Shown here in pieces: positions 36,021-44,242 of a stretch of DNA of 64,000 bases. Each line of letters opens with the position of its first letter. Position 1 is the stretch's first letter. A model generated the notes under the pieces. That model had not been told where the DNA came from. It saw only the letters and a list, made by a program, of their open reading frames with translations, and did no database searches. Source of the DNA: Mycobacterium sp. SM1 (GTDB lineage: Bacteria > Actinomycetota > Actinomycetes > Mycobacteriales > Mycobacteriaceae). Position numbers and translations under genes: made by a program. The stretch spans positions 62,001-126,000 of the forward strand of contig NZ_JAFLNH010000006.1 of the NCBI RefSeq assembly GCF_018361265.1, given 5' to 3'.

Positions 36021-38146
36021 CACTTCCCGCGTCGACCCGCGACGGCCGTGAGGCGCTCGGCCCCGGGGACGGCGCCGGCATGGTCACCTTGGTGGAGGGG
36101 CCAACCTTCTGCCTGTCCAACGCCCACGGCGACATCGTCCCCGGGGCAGCTCACGGGTTGTTCTTTCGCAACACCAGGGTGCTGTCGCGCTGGGAGCTGC
36201 TGTTGGACGGTCACACTCCCGAAGCGCTGTCGGTGCAGACCCCCGAGCCCTTCACCGGGCAATTCATCCTGCGAAAGGCACCGCGCGCAGGACTGCGTGA
36301 TACCAGTCTGTTGCTGGTGCGGGAACGCTTCGTCTCCGGTGGCATGCGGGAAACGCTCACGCTGGAAAACCTCGGCCACGAAACCGCCGTGGTCCATCTT
36401 GACATTCACGCTGACGCCGACTTCGCCGATCTGTTCACGGTCAAGGAGGGTCGCGCAGCCCTGCATGGCGCGGAACCGGCCGTGCACGGCGGCGAGCTGG
36501 TGCTCAGCGATCTCGCCGATCCCGCCCACCGAGTGTCGATCGACGCCACCGCGCAGCCGAGCCTGACGCCGGGTGTGCTGGCCTGGCAGATCGTGTTGCC
36601 GGCACACCAACGTTGGCAGGCCGAGATCGTGGCGCAGCCGGCACCGGCGCATCGTCCGGTGCCAACGCGCCGCGACCACATCAAGAACCACGGTGCAGGC
36701 TGGCCCATCGAGGCCTGGCGCGACACCGCGACCCGCCTGACCGCCGAGGATGAGGTGCTTGCCCGGGTGCTGCGGCGAACCGAAAGCGACCTCGGGGCGC
36801 TGTTGATCCGCGGTGGGGGCGAAGACGTCCGGCCATTCGTCGCGGCGGGCGCGCCGTGGTTTATGACGTTGTTCGGCCGTGACAGCCTGCTGACCGCGTG
36901 GATGGCGTTACCGCTGGATGTCGGCCTATCGATCGGGACGCTGCAGCGGCTGGCACGGCTGCAGGGGCGGCGCGTCGACCCGATGACCGAGGAGCAGCCG
37001 GGGCGGATCATGCATGAGCTGCGCCACAGCCCGGGCGGCGGCGGTGCGCTAGACGGCACGCCGTATTACGGCTCGGTCGATGCGACCCCGCTGTTTGTCA
37101 TGCTGTTAGGCGAGTGCTGGCGGTGGGGGGCCGATGACGCTGCGGTGCACGCCCTGCTTCCCGCTGCCGACGCCGCGCTGGCCTGGGCCGACGAGTACGG
37201 CGACCGTGACGGCGACGGTTTCATCGAATACCAGCGTGCGACCGATCGCGGGCTGATCAACCAGGGCTGGAAGGACAGTTTCGACGGCATCAATGACGCT
37301 AAGGGCCGCATCGCCGAGCCGCCGATCGCGCTGTGCGAGGTACAGGGTTACTGGTATGCGGCGCTGCTGGCGCGCGCCGAGCTGGCCGACGCGTTCGGCG
37401 ATCCAGGCACCGCCGGCCAGCTGCGCGAGCGCGCCCAGACCCTGCGCAGCAAATTCCTCGACGCATTCTGGCTACCCGAAAAGGCCTGCTACGCGGTGGC
37501 TCTTGACGCCAACAAACGCCCCGTCGACGCGCTGACCAGCAACATCGCACATTGTCTGTGGACCGGGATCGCCGCCGATGAGCACGCCGCCGAGATCCTC
37601 GGGCGACTTGCGAGCCAAGAAATGGACTCCGGCTTTGGGCTGCGCACCCTGGCCACGTCGATGGGCGCCTACAACCCCATGAGCTACCACAACGGCTCGG
37701 TGTGGCCCCACGACACGGCCATCGCGGTGGCCGGCGTGCTGCGCTACCGGCACCTGCCCGGCGCGGTGCAGCTGGCCGAACGGCTCGCCGACGGCCTGCT
37801 GGAGGCGGCGGACGCATTCGATGGGCGGTTGCCCGAATTGTTCTGCGGATTCCCACGCTCACGGTTTTACCGGCCGGTGCCCTATCCCACCGCGTGCTCA
37901 CCACAAGCATGGGCCAGCGCCGCGCCGCTTCTGCTGGTTCGATCGTTTCTGGGGTTGACCCCGCAGGTGCCCCGGCGAACGCTGACCGTCGCTCCGCACC
38001 TGCCGTCGCGGTGGGGCAAGCTGGCGCTCACCGATATGCGACTCGGCGCGGCAACCGTGCACCTTGAGGCCGAGGGCGAAACGGTGACCACCCGTGGGCT
38101 GCCCGCGGGATGGCGACTGGTCACCGGTGATTCGAGCCGACCATAG
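36017..38146 (+). CDS. glycogen debranching enzyme (amylo-alpha-1,6-glucosidase type)
   Basis: A 709-residue protein. The N-terminal 260 residues form the beta-sandwich of bacterial debranching enzymes (VEGPTFCLSNAHGDI, GLFFRNTRVLSRWELLLDG). The C-terminal (alpha/alpha)6 barrel of GH15/GH133 type has FMTLFGRDSLLTAWMAL, YYGSVDATPLFVMLL, DGDGFIEYQR, QGWKDSFDGI and the late MSYHNGSVWPHD, where acidic residues would be the general acid and base. It is likely to hydrolyse alpha-1,6 branches or related glucosides. It is coupled to the GT4 gene by an ATGA overlap. No signal peptide is visible, so it is cytoplasmic. Confidence 0.88.
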   Translation: MTLPASTRDGREALGPGDGAGMVTLVEGPTFCLSNAHGDIVPGAAHGLFFRNTRVLSRWELLLDGHTPEALSVQTPEPFTGQFILRKAPRAGLRDTSLLLVRERFVSGGMRETLTLENLGHETAVVHLDIHADADFADLFTVKEGRAALHGAEPAVHGGELVLSDLADPAHRVSIDATAQPSLTPGVLAWQIVLPAHQRWQAEIVAQPAPAHRPVPTRRDHIKNHGAGWPIEAWRDTATRLTAEDEVLARVLRRTESDLGALLIRGGGEDVRPFVAAGAPWFMTLFGRDSLLTAWMALPLDVGLSIGTLQRLARLQGRRVDPMTEEQPGRIMHELRHSPGGGGALDGTPYYGSVDATPLFVMLLGECWRWGADDAAVHALLPAADAALAWADEYGDRDGDGFIEYQRATDRGLINQGWKDSFDGINDAKGRIAEPPIALCEVQGYWYAALLARAELADAFGDPGTAGQLRERAQTLRSKFLDAFWLPEKACYAVALDANKRPVDALTSNIAHCLWTGIAADEHAAEILGRLASQEMDSGFGLRTLATSMGAYNPMSYHNGSVWPHDTAIAVAGVLRYRHLPGAVQLAERLADGLLEAADAFDGRLPELFCGFPRSRFYRPVPYPTACSPQAWASAAPLLLVRSFLGLTPQVPRRTLTVAPHLPSRWGKLALTDMRLGAATVHLEAEGETVTTRGLPAGWRLVTGDSSRP

Positions 38147-38181
38147 GCGCGCCCTGCTTCGTCGACACGATGACCTTCGCG

Positions 38182-38201
38182 CATGGGACTTCGGTCCCTA
38201 G
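38182..38201 (+). promoter_or_regulatory. DosR-like box of the hsp20 operon
   Basis: CATGGGACTTCGGTCCCTAG contains the almost perfect palindrome GGGACTTCGGTCCC, the best box in the window. It lies 77 bases before the hsp20 start, as expected for a DosR promoter. Confidence 0.75.
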
Positions 38202-38277
38202 CGCGTGAGCGCCCGTTGTTGAAACATTGACACCGTAAGCCGTAACAACCGTTCGCCCACAACACGAAGGAGGAATC

Positions 38278-38718
38278 ATGACCGATCTTCCCGTGCGCCG
38301 GCAATCGCGCTCGTGGCTGCCGGACCTGTGGTCTGATTTCTGGTCGGATCTATGGACCGGATTTCCGTCCTTGCCGGTGCTTCGTCCCGGCAATCTGATG
38401 CGCCTCGAGGAGGAGATGCAAGATGGCCACTATCTGCTGCGCGCCGAACTGCCCGGCATCGACCCAGCCAAGGATGTCGACATCACCGTGAGCAACGGCG
38501 AGTTGACGATCAAAGCCGAACGTGCCGAGAAGAAGGAGGCCAAGGGCCGCTCGGAGTTCTGCTACGGCTCATTTGTCCGATCGGTTACCCTGCCGGCAGG
38601 TGCCAACGAGGACGACATCAAAGCCACCTACGACAAGGGAATCCTGACCGTGGACGTGCCGGTAGCCACGGAGGCTGCGAAGGCCACCGAAAAGCACATC
38701 GCGGTGCAAGCCGGCTAA
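38278..38718 (+). CDS. Hsp20/alpha-crystallin chaperone
   Basis: A 146-residue small heat-shock protein that holds unfolding proteins. The N-terminal arm is rich in aromatic residues (SWLPDLWSDFWSDLWTGFPS). The crystallin core has MRLEEEMQDGHYLLRAELPGIDPAKDVDITVSNGELTI, with the A-x-x-x-n-G-v-L-like motif ATYDKGILTVDVPV at the end. It resembles mycobacterial HspX/Acr and Hsp16.3-like relatives, major dormancy proteins. GAAGGAGG precedes ATG 38278. The nearly perfect DosR-like box upstream indicates hypoxic induction. Two small genes follow in the same direction. Confidence 0.93.
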   Translation: MTDLPVRRQSRSWLPDLWSDFWSDLWTGFPSLPVLRPGNLMRLEEEMQDGHYLLRAELPGIDPAKDVDITVSNGELTIKAERAEKKEAKGRSEFCYGSFVRSVTLPAGANEDDIKATYDKGILTVDVPVATEAAKATEKHIAVQAG

Positions 38719-38796
38719 CGCCGTCCACCCGGGGGTCCCGGAGCGTGACAGGGCTTCGGGACCCCCGCGCTTCATAGGGGTATTAAGGAGCACACT

Positions 38797-39018
38797 ATGG
38801 CCACAAGAACCATGGTCTGCGGCGTCCTGCGCACCGGGACAATGTATCTGGGACAACATGAGATGACCGCGATAACTCAACGTATCGGCCGCCTTATGCG
38901 CGGCCGGCAAGCGGCTGGGAATCCGCGAATGCCGGCCGGCCTGCGTTATCGGCGGAGCCGCCATCACCTGCCGCACCCTTGCCGGTTACCGGCCCTCGAC
39001 AACCCTTGCCAGTCATGA
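38797..39018 (+). CDS. small basic protein of the hsp20 operon
   Basis: A 73-residue ORF beginning MATRTMVCGVLRTGTMYLGQ, with AAGGAG seven bases before ATG 38797. Its TGA overlaps the ATG of the next gene (ATGA), a sign of coupling. The second half is rich in Arg, His and Pro. I recognise no family. The ribosome site and stop-start overlap support translation. Confidence 0.5.
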   Translation: MATRTMVCGVLRTGTMYLGQHEMTAITQRIGRLMRGRQAAGNPRMPAGLRYRRSRHHLPHPCRLPALDNPCQS

Positions 39019-39470
39019 GTGCTCCTTACGGTGAAACCGCTCCGGCAGCAGGCGAATACAGCGTGGAGGACGACAACCAGCTCCAGCCGGCGGATACGCT
39101 CATCGATCGTGGTGTCGACGACGTGCTCGACGAGGGATACTCGCCTCCCGAGCGACCCTACGCGCCTGGCGCTTTCGGTCCTCCTGAGAACATGGATCAG
39201 CTGCTCGCAGAAGAAGAGCCAGACCCGGTGTCGCGGCTCAATGTCTTGCTGGATCACGATGACCAACAGCGGTCCGACGAGGCCGAGCGGGAAACTGAGT
39301 TTCCCGGACACGATGAGGTCGGACGCACACGCGCCGGACGACTTGTCGCGCCAGACAGGGGATTTGGCGAAGATACCGAGGCAGAGCTGGTCGCCGAGGA
39401 TGTCGGTATCGACGGCGGAGCTGCATCCGCCGAGGAGGCCGCGGTGCACATAATAGCAGATGAGGAGTAA
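39015..39470 (+). CDS. acidic DUF5709-like protein
   Basis: A 151-residue, strongly acidic protein with the pattern SVEDDNQLQPADTLIDRGVDDVLDEGYSPPERPY, then MDQLLAEEEPD and AERETEFPGHDEVGRTRAGRLVAPD, typical of actinobacterial DUF5709 proteins. It is probably largely disordered; the function is unknown. The start codon overlaps the stop of the preceding small gene. It is the third gene of the hsp20 group. The frame further upstream is open but has no ribosome site. Confidence 0.78.
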   Translation: MSAPYGETAPAAGEYSVEDDNQLQPADTLIDRGVDDVLDEGYSPPERPYAPGAFGPPENMDQLLAEEEPDPVSRLNVLLDHDDQQRSDEAERETEFPGHDEVGRTRAGRLVAPDRGFGEDTEAELVAEDVGIDGGAASAEEAAVHIIADEE

Positions 39471-39712
39471 GCCTAACCCCTATTTACCTGCCTTACCTGC
39501 CGGCCAGCCAGATCAGCTATGGGCTGGTATTGCCCGATAATCCCCAACCGGGGAGTCACAATTAACGGTATTTCCCCCTGCAACACCTGCCTTTTTGCGA
39601 TCCCGCGAATACTTACGTGCCAACTCGGCGCTGCCTGGTTGGTGGGCACGCATGGCGATGTAACCTCAGCAATCGAATAACTGTCTACAGGCTCATTAAG
39701 GAAAGGCAGCTT

Positions 39713-40012
39713 ATGTCTTACGTGATCATTCAGCCAGAAACGCTGATTGCCGCAACGAGCGACTTGCAGAGGATCGGTGCTGCGATGAGCGCCGGAAATG
39801 CGGTGGCAGCGGTACCGACGACGGAGGTGATGCCCGCCGCTTCCGATGCGGTATCAGTGCTGACGGCAACGCAATTCGCTACACATGCCGCCATGTATCA
39901 GGCGGCGGGCAACCACGCGGCGGTGGTTCACGATCTGTTTGTGGCGGCAATGGGGGCCAGTGCCCGCTCGTATGCGGACACCGAGGGCGCCAACGCGATA
40001 GCGGCCAGCTAA
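39713..40012 (+). CDS. PE-family protein
   Basis: A 99-residue protein consisting of the PE domain alone: SYVIIQPETLIAATSDLQRIG at the start, AVPTTEVMPAASDAVSVLTATQFATHAAMYQAAGNHAA in the helical hairpin, and the YADTEGANA end carrying the YxxxD/E secretion signal. GGAAAGG precedes ATG 39713. It is 15 bases upstream of a PPE gene, so the two should form a heterodimer exported by an ESX (type VII) system, probably ESX-5. Confidence 0.95.
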   Translation: MSYVIIQPETLIAATSDLQRIGAAMSAGNAVAAVPTTEVMPAASDAVSVLTATQFATHAAMYQAAGNHAAVVHDLFVAAMGASARSYADTEGANAIAAS

Positions 40013-40027
40013 GGGGTTGATGCGATA

Positions 40028-41518
40028 ATGGATTTTGCGATGCTACCACCGGAGATCAACTCCGGGCGCATGTACTCCGGTCCGGGATCTAGTCCCATGA
40101 TGGCTGCCGCGAGCGCGTGGGAAGATTTGGCTGTTGAATTGCACTCGGCAGCGGTCTCTCTCAGTGCGGTAATCTCAGGGTTGACCAGCGAGGCGTGGCT
40201 GGGTGCCGCGTCGGCCTCGATGGCGACGGCCGCCGGGCACTACGCAGCGTGGCTGACCGCTACCGCTACCCAGGCCGAGCAGACGGCCGCCCAAGCGAGG
40301 GCGGCTGCGGCGGCGTACGAGACGGCCTTCGCGGCAATGGTGCCACCGCCGGTGATCGCGGAGAATCGCGCGCTGGTCAGGGCGCTGGTCGCGACGAACT
40401 TTCTGGGGCAGAACAGCCCAATGATCGCGGCCACGGAAATGCAGTACGCCGAGATGTGGGCACAGGACGCGGCGGCAATGTATGAGTACGCCGGTGCGTC
40501 GGCGGCTGCGGCGGCGTTGACGCCGTTTAGCCCGCCGCCACAGAACACCACCCCGGCGGGGATAGGCGCACAGGCCGCTGCGGTTCGCCGGGCCGCGGAG
40601 ACGGCGGGGGTGACCCATGGTCAAACCGTCGTGTCCCAATCGATGTCGGCGGTGCCCCAGATATTGCAGCGACTGGCGTCGGTGGGCTCGTCTAGCGCGA
40701 TAGCGGCGCCGAGAAGCCTCACCGATCCGCCGTCGGGATTAAGCACCCTGGGCGGGGTTATCGGGGCTATAGGGGAGGCACTGACGTTCGGGAGCGGCGG
40801 AATGTTTTTGCCCACGTCGATCTTGTTCTTGCTGGGCCCGTTGCTGCAAGCGCCGGTAGCCGGGGCGATGTCGGGATCAACGCTGGCAGAGTGGTACGGG
40901 TCCGGGGTGGGTTCCCCAGCAGGGGTGGGCCCGTCGGGAGTGGGCACGTCCGGATGGGGCGGTGCCGGGGCGCTTGCCGGTCAGGGTGGTAGCGCGGTGT
41001 TGGCGGGCATGGGCCGGGCAGTGGCGATCGGTGAATTGTCGGTGCCGCGCAGCTGGGCCCTGGCCACACCGGCGGTCATCCATGCAGCCGCCCCCTTGCC
41101 GAAGGTCGCTCTGGTCGGTTTGCCGCAAGCCGGGTTAGATGGCCTGGACCCCGGATTCGGCGGGATGATCCCGGCGGGTCTCATGGCCGCGGCGGCAAGC
41201 GGTGGCGGCGCTGCGGGTGGTAGTTGGGGCGCCCAGCGCGCCGGGGAGACGGCTCAAGGCGGCGCGCAGGCTGATGGCCGTTACGCTTCCCGCTTTTCGG
41301 CGCTACCGCAAGTGGCTCGCGAACCAGGCCGGTACGGGGGCCGGTCGGGGCAGTGGGTGTCACCTGATCAGCAGGCGCGAGATAGCGAGAGACCGTTAAG
41401 CAAGGAGGTCCGCGACGAGATCGATGATTTGCGACGGCAGATCGCCGAGTTGGCGATGGAACGTGATGTGCTCATGCGCTCGGCAGCACTGTGGGCCAGG
41501 GAAGCCATGGGCCGGTAG
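40028..41518 (+). CDS. PPE-family protein, PPE-SVP subgroup
   Basis: A 496-residue PPE protein. The N-terminal 180 residues are the PPE domain (MDFAMLPPEINSGRMYSGPG, SEAWLGAAS, with the WxG turn). Residues 180-330 are Gly/Ala-rich. The SVP signature GELSVPRSW (GxxSVPxxW) is at about 340. The last 45 residues are unusual for the rest of the protein: charged and coiled-coil (EVRDEIDDLRRQIAELAMER followed by LMRSAALWAREAMGR), resembling the C-terminal zipper of IS3-type OrfA proteins. It pairs with the PE protein upstream and is probably surface-located or secreted. Confidence 0.94.
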   Translation: MDFAMLPPEINSGRMYSGPGSSPMMAAASAWEDLAVELHSAAVSLSAVISGLTSEAWLGAASASMATAAGHYAAWLTATATQAEQTAAQARAAAAAYETAFAAMVPPPVIAENRALVRALVATNFLGQNSPMIAATEMQYAEMWAQDAAAMYEYAGASAAAAALTPFSPPPQNTTPAGIGAQAAAVRRAAETAGVTHGQTVVSQSMSAVPQILQRLASVGSSSAIAAPRSLTDPPSGLSTLGGVIGAIGEALTFGSGGMFLPTSILFLLGPLLQAPVAGAMSGSTLAEWYGSGVGSPAGVGPSGVGTSGWGGAGALAGQGGSAVLAGMGRAVAIGELSVPRSWALATPAVIHAAAPLPKVALVGLPQAGLDGLDPGFGGMIPAGLMAAAASGGGAAGGSWGAQRAGETAQGGAQADGRYASRFSALPQVAREPGRYGGRSGQWVSPDQQARDSERPLSKEVRDEIDDLRRQIAELAMERDVLMRSAALWAREAMGR

Positions 41519-41806
41519 CAGACCCGGCCGCGCTGAGCGCGACCCAGCTACGACACAGCTATGGCTAATCGACCCGAACGCGCGTCAGCAGCTGCCCCCG
41601 TCTGCCGGCTTGTCCCGTTTCTGGTTGGGGCACCTGAAGCAAAGCGGTCACAGGTGGATGTGTCAGGCCACCGCCCGGTGACCGTGAGCAGCATTCGGAT
41701 CACCCATGCCAGGCCCACCTGGGGCGTCATGAGACCAGCCGAGAACAACTGGCCCCCAAAATGATTGGCCCTGCATGACCCATTATGTGTCAACTTTAGG
41801 GCAGGG

Positions 41807-42454
41807 TTAGGTCGTCAGCGCACCCAGCTCGCGGCTTTCGGGGTCACTCAGGTCGCGTTGGAGAATGTCAACTGCTGCTTGTAAACCGGCGTCTCCCTGA
41901 CGCAGATAGGTCGCCGCCTGCTCGATGTCATTAGCGTCGCGATTTTGCACACCCTGCACGCAGTAGCGCAGCCCGACGTGGTAGTCGCCGAGAGCCTGTT
42001 GCAAGGCGGTGTTCAGCCACGGATCCGGACTTGGCAGGTGATGTTGTAAACGCGCGACCGCGTCGTCGGCGGTTCGACAGGCCGCGCCCGTCCCCGCGAG
42101 GTCATGGTTGGCGGCGAAAAACGCGATATCGTGGCGCGCGGCAACCAGCGCATTCATCGATGGCTCAGTTTGCATGCGCCATGCGTGCAGTTGCGCGCGC
42201 ATGGGCGGGGACGCCGGCGGCCTAGCAACGCCGTTTGCCGGTGGCGTCGCAGCGCTGATCGGCACTGCCGGCCGCGCAGTTGACAGGCTGTGATGAGCCC
42301 ATCCCGCAAGCGCCCCGATGATGACCAACAACACGGCACCGCTCGCCGCGGCGATCAGCTCTTGGCGCTGGAAGCCGTTCGGTTTGTCGCGTGGGATGGC
42401 CCGCCCTGTCGGGCAGGGATGCCGCGCTGTGCGGCAAAACATGGACATGGTCAC
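41807..42454 (-). CDS. single-pass membrane protein of unknown function
   Basis: A 215-residue protein. A cytoplasmic N-terminal stretch of 32 residues is followed by one hydrophobic helix (AASGAVLLVIIGALAGWA), a Pro/Ala linker, and a helical external domain with two Cys (GAACRTADDAVARL and GLRYCVQGVQ) that may form a disulfide. GTG 42454 has GGGAGG six bases upstream. A DosR-like box is 77 bases upstream. I recognise no named family. The helical domain with two Cys could bind a ligand or metal, but nothing proves it. Confidence 0.7.
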   Translation of the reverse strand: MTMSMFCRTARHPCPTGRAIPRDKPNGFQRQELIAAASGAVLLVIIGALAGWAHHSLSTARPAVPISAATPPANGVARPPASPPMRAQLHAWRMQTEPSMNALVAARHDIAFFAANHDLAGTGAACRTADDAVARLQHHLPSPDPWLNTALQQALGDYHVGLRYCVQGVQNRDANDIEQAATYLRQGDAGLQAAVDILQRDLSDPESRELGALTT

Positions 42455-42530
42455 GATAAGCCTCCCAGATCAGGCCGACTGGCAATTCGCCCGCCTGCTT
42501 GCGATGTTTCCCGTTTGGCGCCGGTCCGGC

Positions 42531-42550
42531 GAGGGTCTTTAGGCCCAGGG
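42531..42550 (-). promoter_or_regulatory. DosR-like box
   Basis: GAGGGTCTTTAGGCCCAGGG, close to the box at 34757. It lies 77 bases upstream of the minus-strand membrane protein gene. Confidence 0.55.
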
Positions 42551-42562
42551 GTGCGGACCATA

Positions 42563-42583
42563 AGGCCCCGCTCGGCGGGGCCT
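42563..42583. terminator. strong GC hairpin
   Basis: A perfect 9-base-pair stem AGGCCCCGC / GCGGGGCCT with a TCG loop, without a U-tract. Together with the neighbouring box it may be a terminator for leftward transcripts from rnz, but it lies 340 bases past that stop. Confidence 0.35.
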
Positions 42584-42599
42584 AAGAGTTGACCCGCGT

Positions 42600-42758
42600 G
42601 CATGTGAAAACTGACCCCTGGCGGGTCGGCGGATTCCAGCGAACGTCGCAACACCGAGGCTATGCGGAGGTTGCGGTGGAAGCACAGCGAAAGACGCGAC
42701 ACGGCGACGTGGAGAAGCAGGAGTGGTTCGATGCCGCCAGGGGTCAGTTTTCACGTGC
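42600..42758. repeat. MITE-like 159-base element with 25-base inverted repeats
   Basis: The ends GCATGTGAAAACTGACCCCT-GGCGG (42600-42624) and 42734-42758 are inverted copies with one mismatch. The termini with TGAAAACTGACCCC resemble ends of IS21-type elements. The 109-base interior encodes nothing recognisable. No clear target duplication is visible. The region 42759-42924 between it and rnz holds nothing else I can support. Confidence 0.65.
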
Positions 42759-42924
42759 CGTCGACAAGCCGGTTGCCGAGCAGGTGGGCCGCACGTTGGC
42801 CTTCGATCGAGTCTTGGTGCGCGGCTTTTCCCGACCGGAATGGCGGGCAGCGCGAGGTCCTGACACGGCACGCCACACGGTGTGCGGTCAACCTCGCGAT
42901 GACGAAATGCCCGTTGACCTTCGG

Positions 42925-43839
42925 TCACAACCTCGCAGGGACCGCTACCCGGGCGAGGTCTTCGGCCACCACAATGTCGCCGGTGAACACCTCGGCCGCC
43001 TCCTCGAAGTGGCGGGCCGCGGTGGCATACCGCTGCGAGAAATGGGTGAGCACGAGCCGCCGCACCCCACACTCCGCAGCTACCTGCGCAGCCTGGCGTA
43101 CGGTCAGGTGCCCGTACCGGTGCGCGAGCAGGGCATCTTGGGCCAGAAACGTCGCCTCGATGACCAGCAAGTCCGCCCCCTCGGCGAGGGCGTAGACGGC
43201 GTCGCACAGCCGGGTGTCCATGACGAACGCGAATCGTTGCCCGCGCCGCGGCGCGGTGACCTCCGCCAACCGGATGATGCGCCCGCCCACCGAGATTGCG
43301 CCGGCGCGCTGCAGTTCACCAACAGCGGGCCCGGTGATGCCGTGGTGAGCCAGCAATTCCGGCACGAAATGCCGGCCATCCGGCTCGACCAGCCGGTAGC
43401 CGATCGCATCGATGGTGTGGTCCAGGCGCCGGGTCTCAAGGACTCCAAACGCGCCCTCGGCAACCAGCTCGTCTCCCACGAGCGGCTGCTCGCGCAGGTC
43501 GACGGCGTCGTAGAACACGCAGGCGTGCCGCAGCCGGGCGAAGAACTCCCGGCCCGACGTGGGAAAGTATGCCGTTATTGGGTGCTGGACCCGATCCAAG
43601 GACAAGCGCTGCACGATGCCCGGTACACCAAGACAGTGGTCACCGTGGAAATGGCTCAGGCACAGCCGGGTCACACGATTTGCCGCGACACCGGCCAGCA
43701 CCAGCTGCCGCTGGGTTCCTTCTCCTGGGTCGAATAACAGTCCCTCGCCGTCCCAGCGCAGCAGGTATCCGTTGTGGTTGCGATGGCGGGTGGGCACTTG
43801 GCTAGCGGTGCCGAGCACGACCAACTCCCGGATCGACAC
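42925..43839 (-). CDS. rnz: ribonuclease Z
   Basis: Metallo-beta-lactamase-fold endonuclease that trims the 3' ends of tRNA precursors. It has 304 residues, the short bacterial form. The start MSIRELVVLGTASQVPTRHRN is typical. The zinc site is LSHFHGDHCLGVPG (HxHxDH), with further ligands in VIEATFL and LTHFSQRY. It is similar to Rv2407 of M. tuberculosis. It is divergent from the small ORF-phoU pair, with DosR-like boxes between them. ATG 43839 is taken as start. Confidence 0.9.
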   Translation of the reverse strand: MSIRELVVLGTASQVPTRHRNHNGYLLRWDGEGLLFDPGEGTQRQLVLAGVAANRVTRLCLSHFHGDHCLGVPGIVQRLSLDRVQHPITAYFPTSGREFFARLRHACVFYDAVDLREQPLVGDELVAEGAFGVLETRRLDHTIDAIGYRLVEPDGRHFVPELLAHHGITGPAVGELQRAGAISVGGRIIRLAEVTAPRRGQRFAFVMDTRLCDAVYALAEGADLLVIEATFLAQDALLAHRYGHLTVRQAAQVAAECGVRRLVLTHFSQRYATAARHFEEAAEVFTGDIVVAEDLARVAVPARL

Positions 43840-43928
43840 GAATCGAGACTACGGCTAATTCACCGCGCTGGCGGGCCGGTGAGATCGGGCAGCCATCTGC
43901 ATGCTGTCGGCATCGGCGTTCAGGCCTC

Positions 43929-43970
43929 AATGTGACTTTGGGCCACTACGACTGTGACCTGCGGCCCTGC
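43929..43970 (+). promoter_or_regulatory. tandem DosR-like boxes upstream of phoU
   Basis: AATGTGACTTTGGGCCACTA (43929-43948) and ACTGTGACCTGCGGCCCTGC (43951-43970) start 22 bases apart, the spacing of paired DosR boxes. They lie 60 bases before the small ORF at 44030 and about 270 before phoU. Confidence 0.6.
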
Positions 43971-44029
43971 CGATGAGATGACCGCCAGCCCATGATCACA
44001 ACCGGGGTGACTGGAAGGGAGCCTAGGCA

Positions 44030-44182
44030 ATGAAGGCTCAGGCGCGCCGGCTGGCAGCCGGCCACGCGGGCACGGTGATTCCCGGCCCGGACACGGAAAT
44101 CGTCACGCCGTCGGACGAGAAGCCAGCAGGTGCCATCGCGGTTTGCGCGGACACCCACTGCGCGTCACCTCCACCGGGGTAG
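44030..44182 (+). CDS. 50-residue putative small protein
   Basis: A short ORF (MKAQARRLAAGHAGTVIPGP...) with AGGGAG eight bases before ATG 44030 and paired DosR-like boxes 60 bases upstream. It has two Cys in CADTHC near the end. I know no homologue. The position between boxes and phoU supports it, but it could be part of the phoU leader. Confidence 0.42.
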   Translation: MKAQARRLAAGHAGTVIPGPDTEIVTPSDEKPAGAIAVCADTHCASPPPG

Positions 44183-44242
44183 AGCGGGACTCGCAACGGA
44201 AAGTACGCCTGGTGACCGACGTACGTGACGGCTGGTGAGGAG

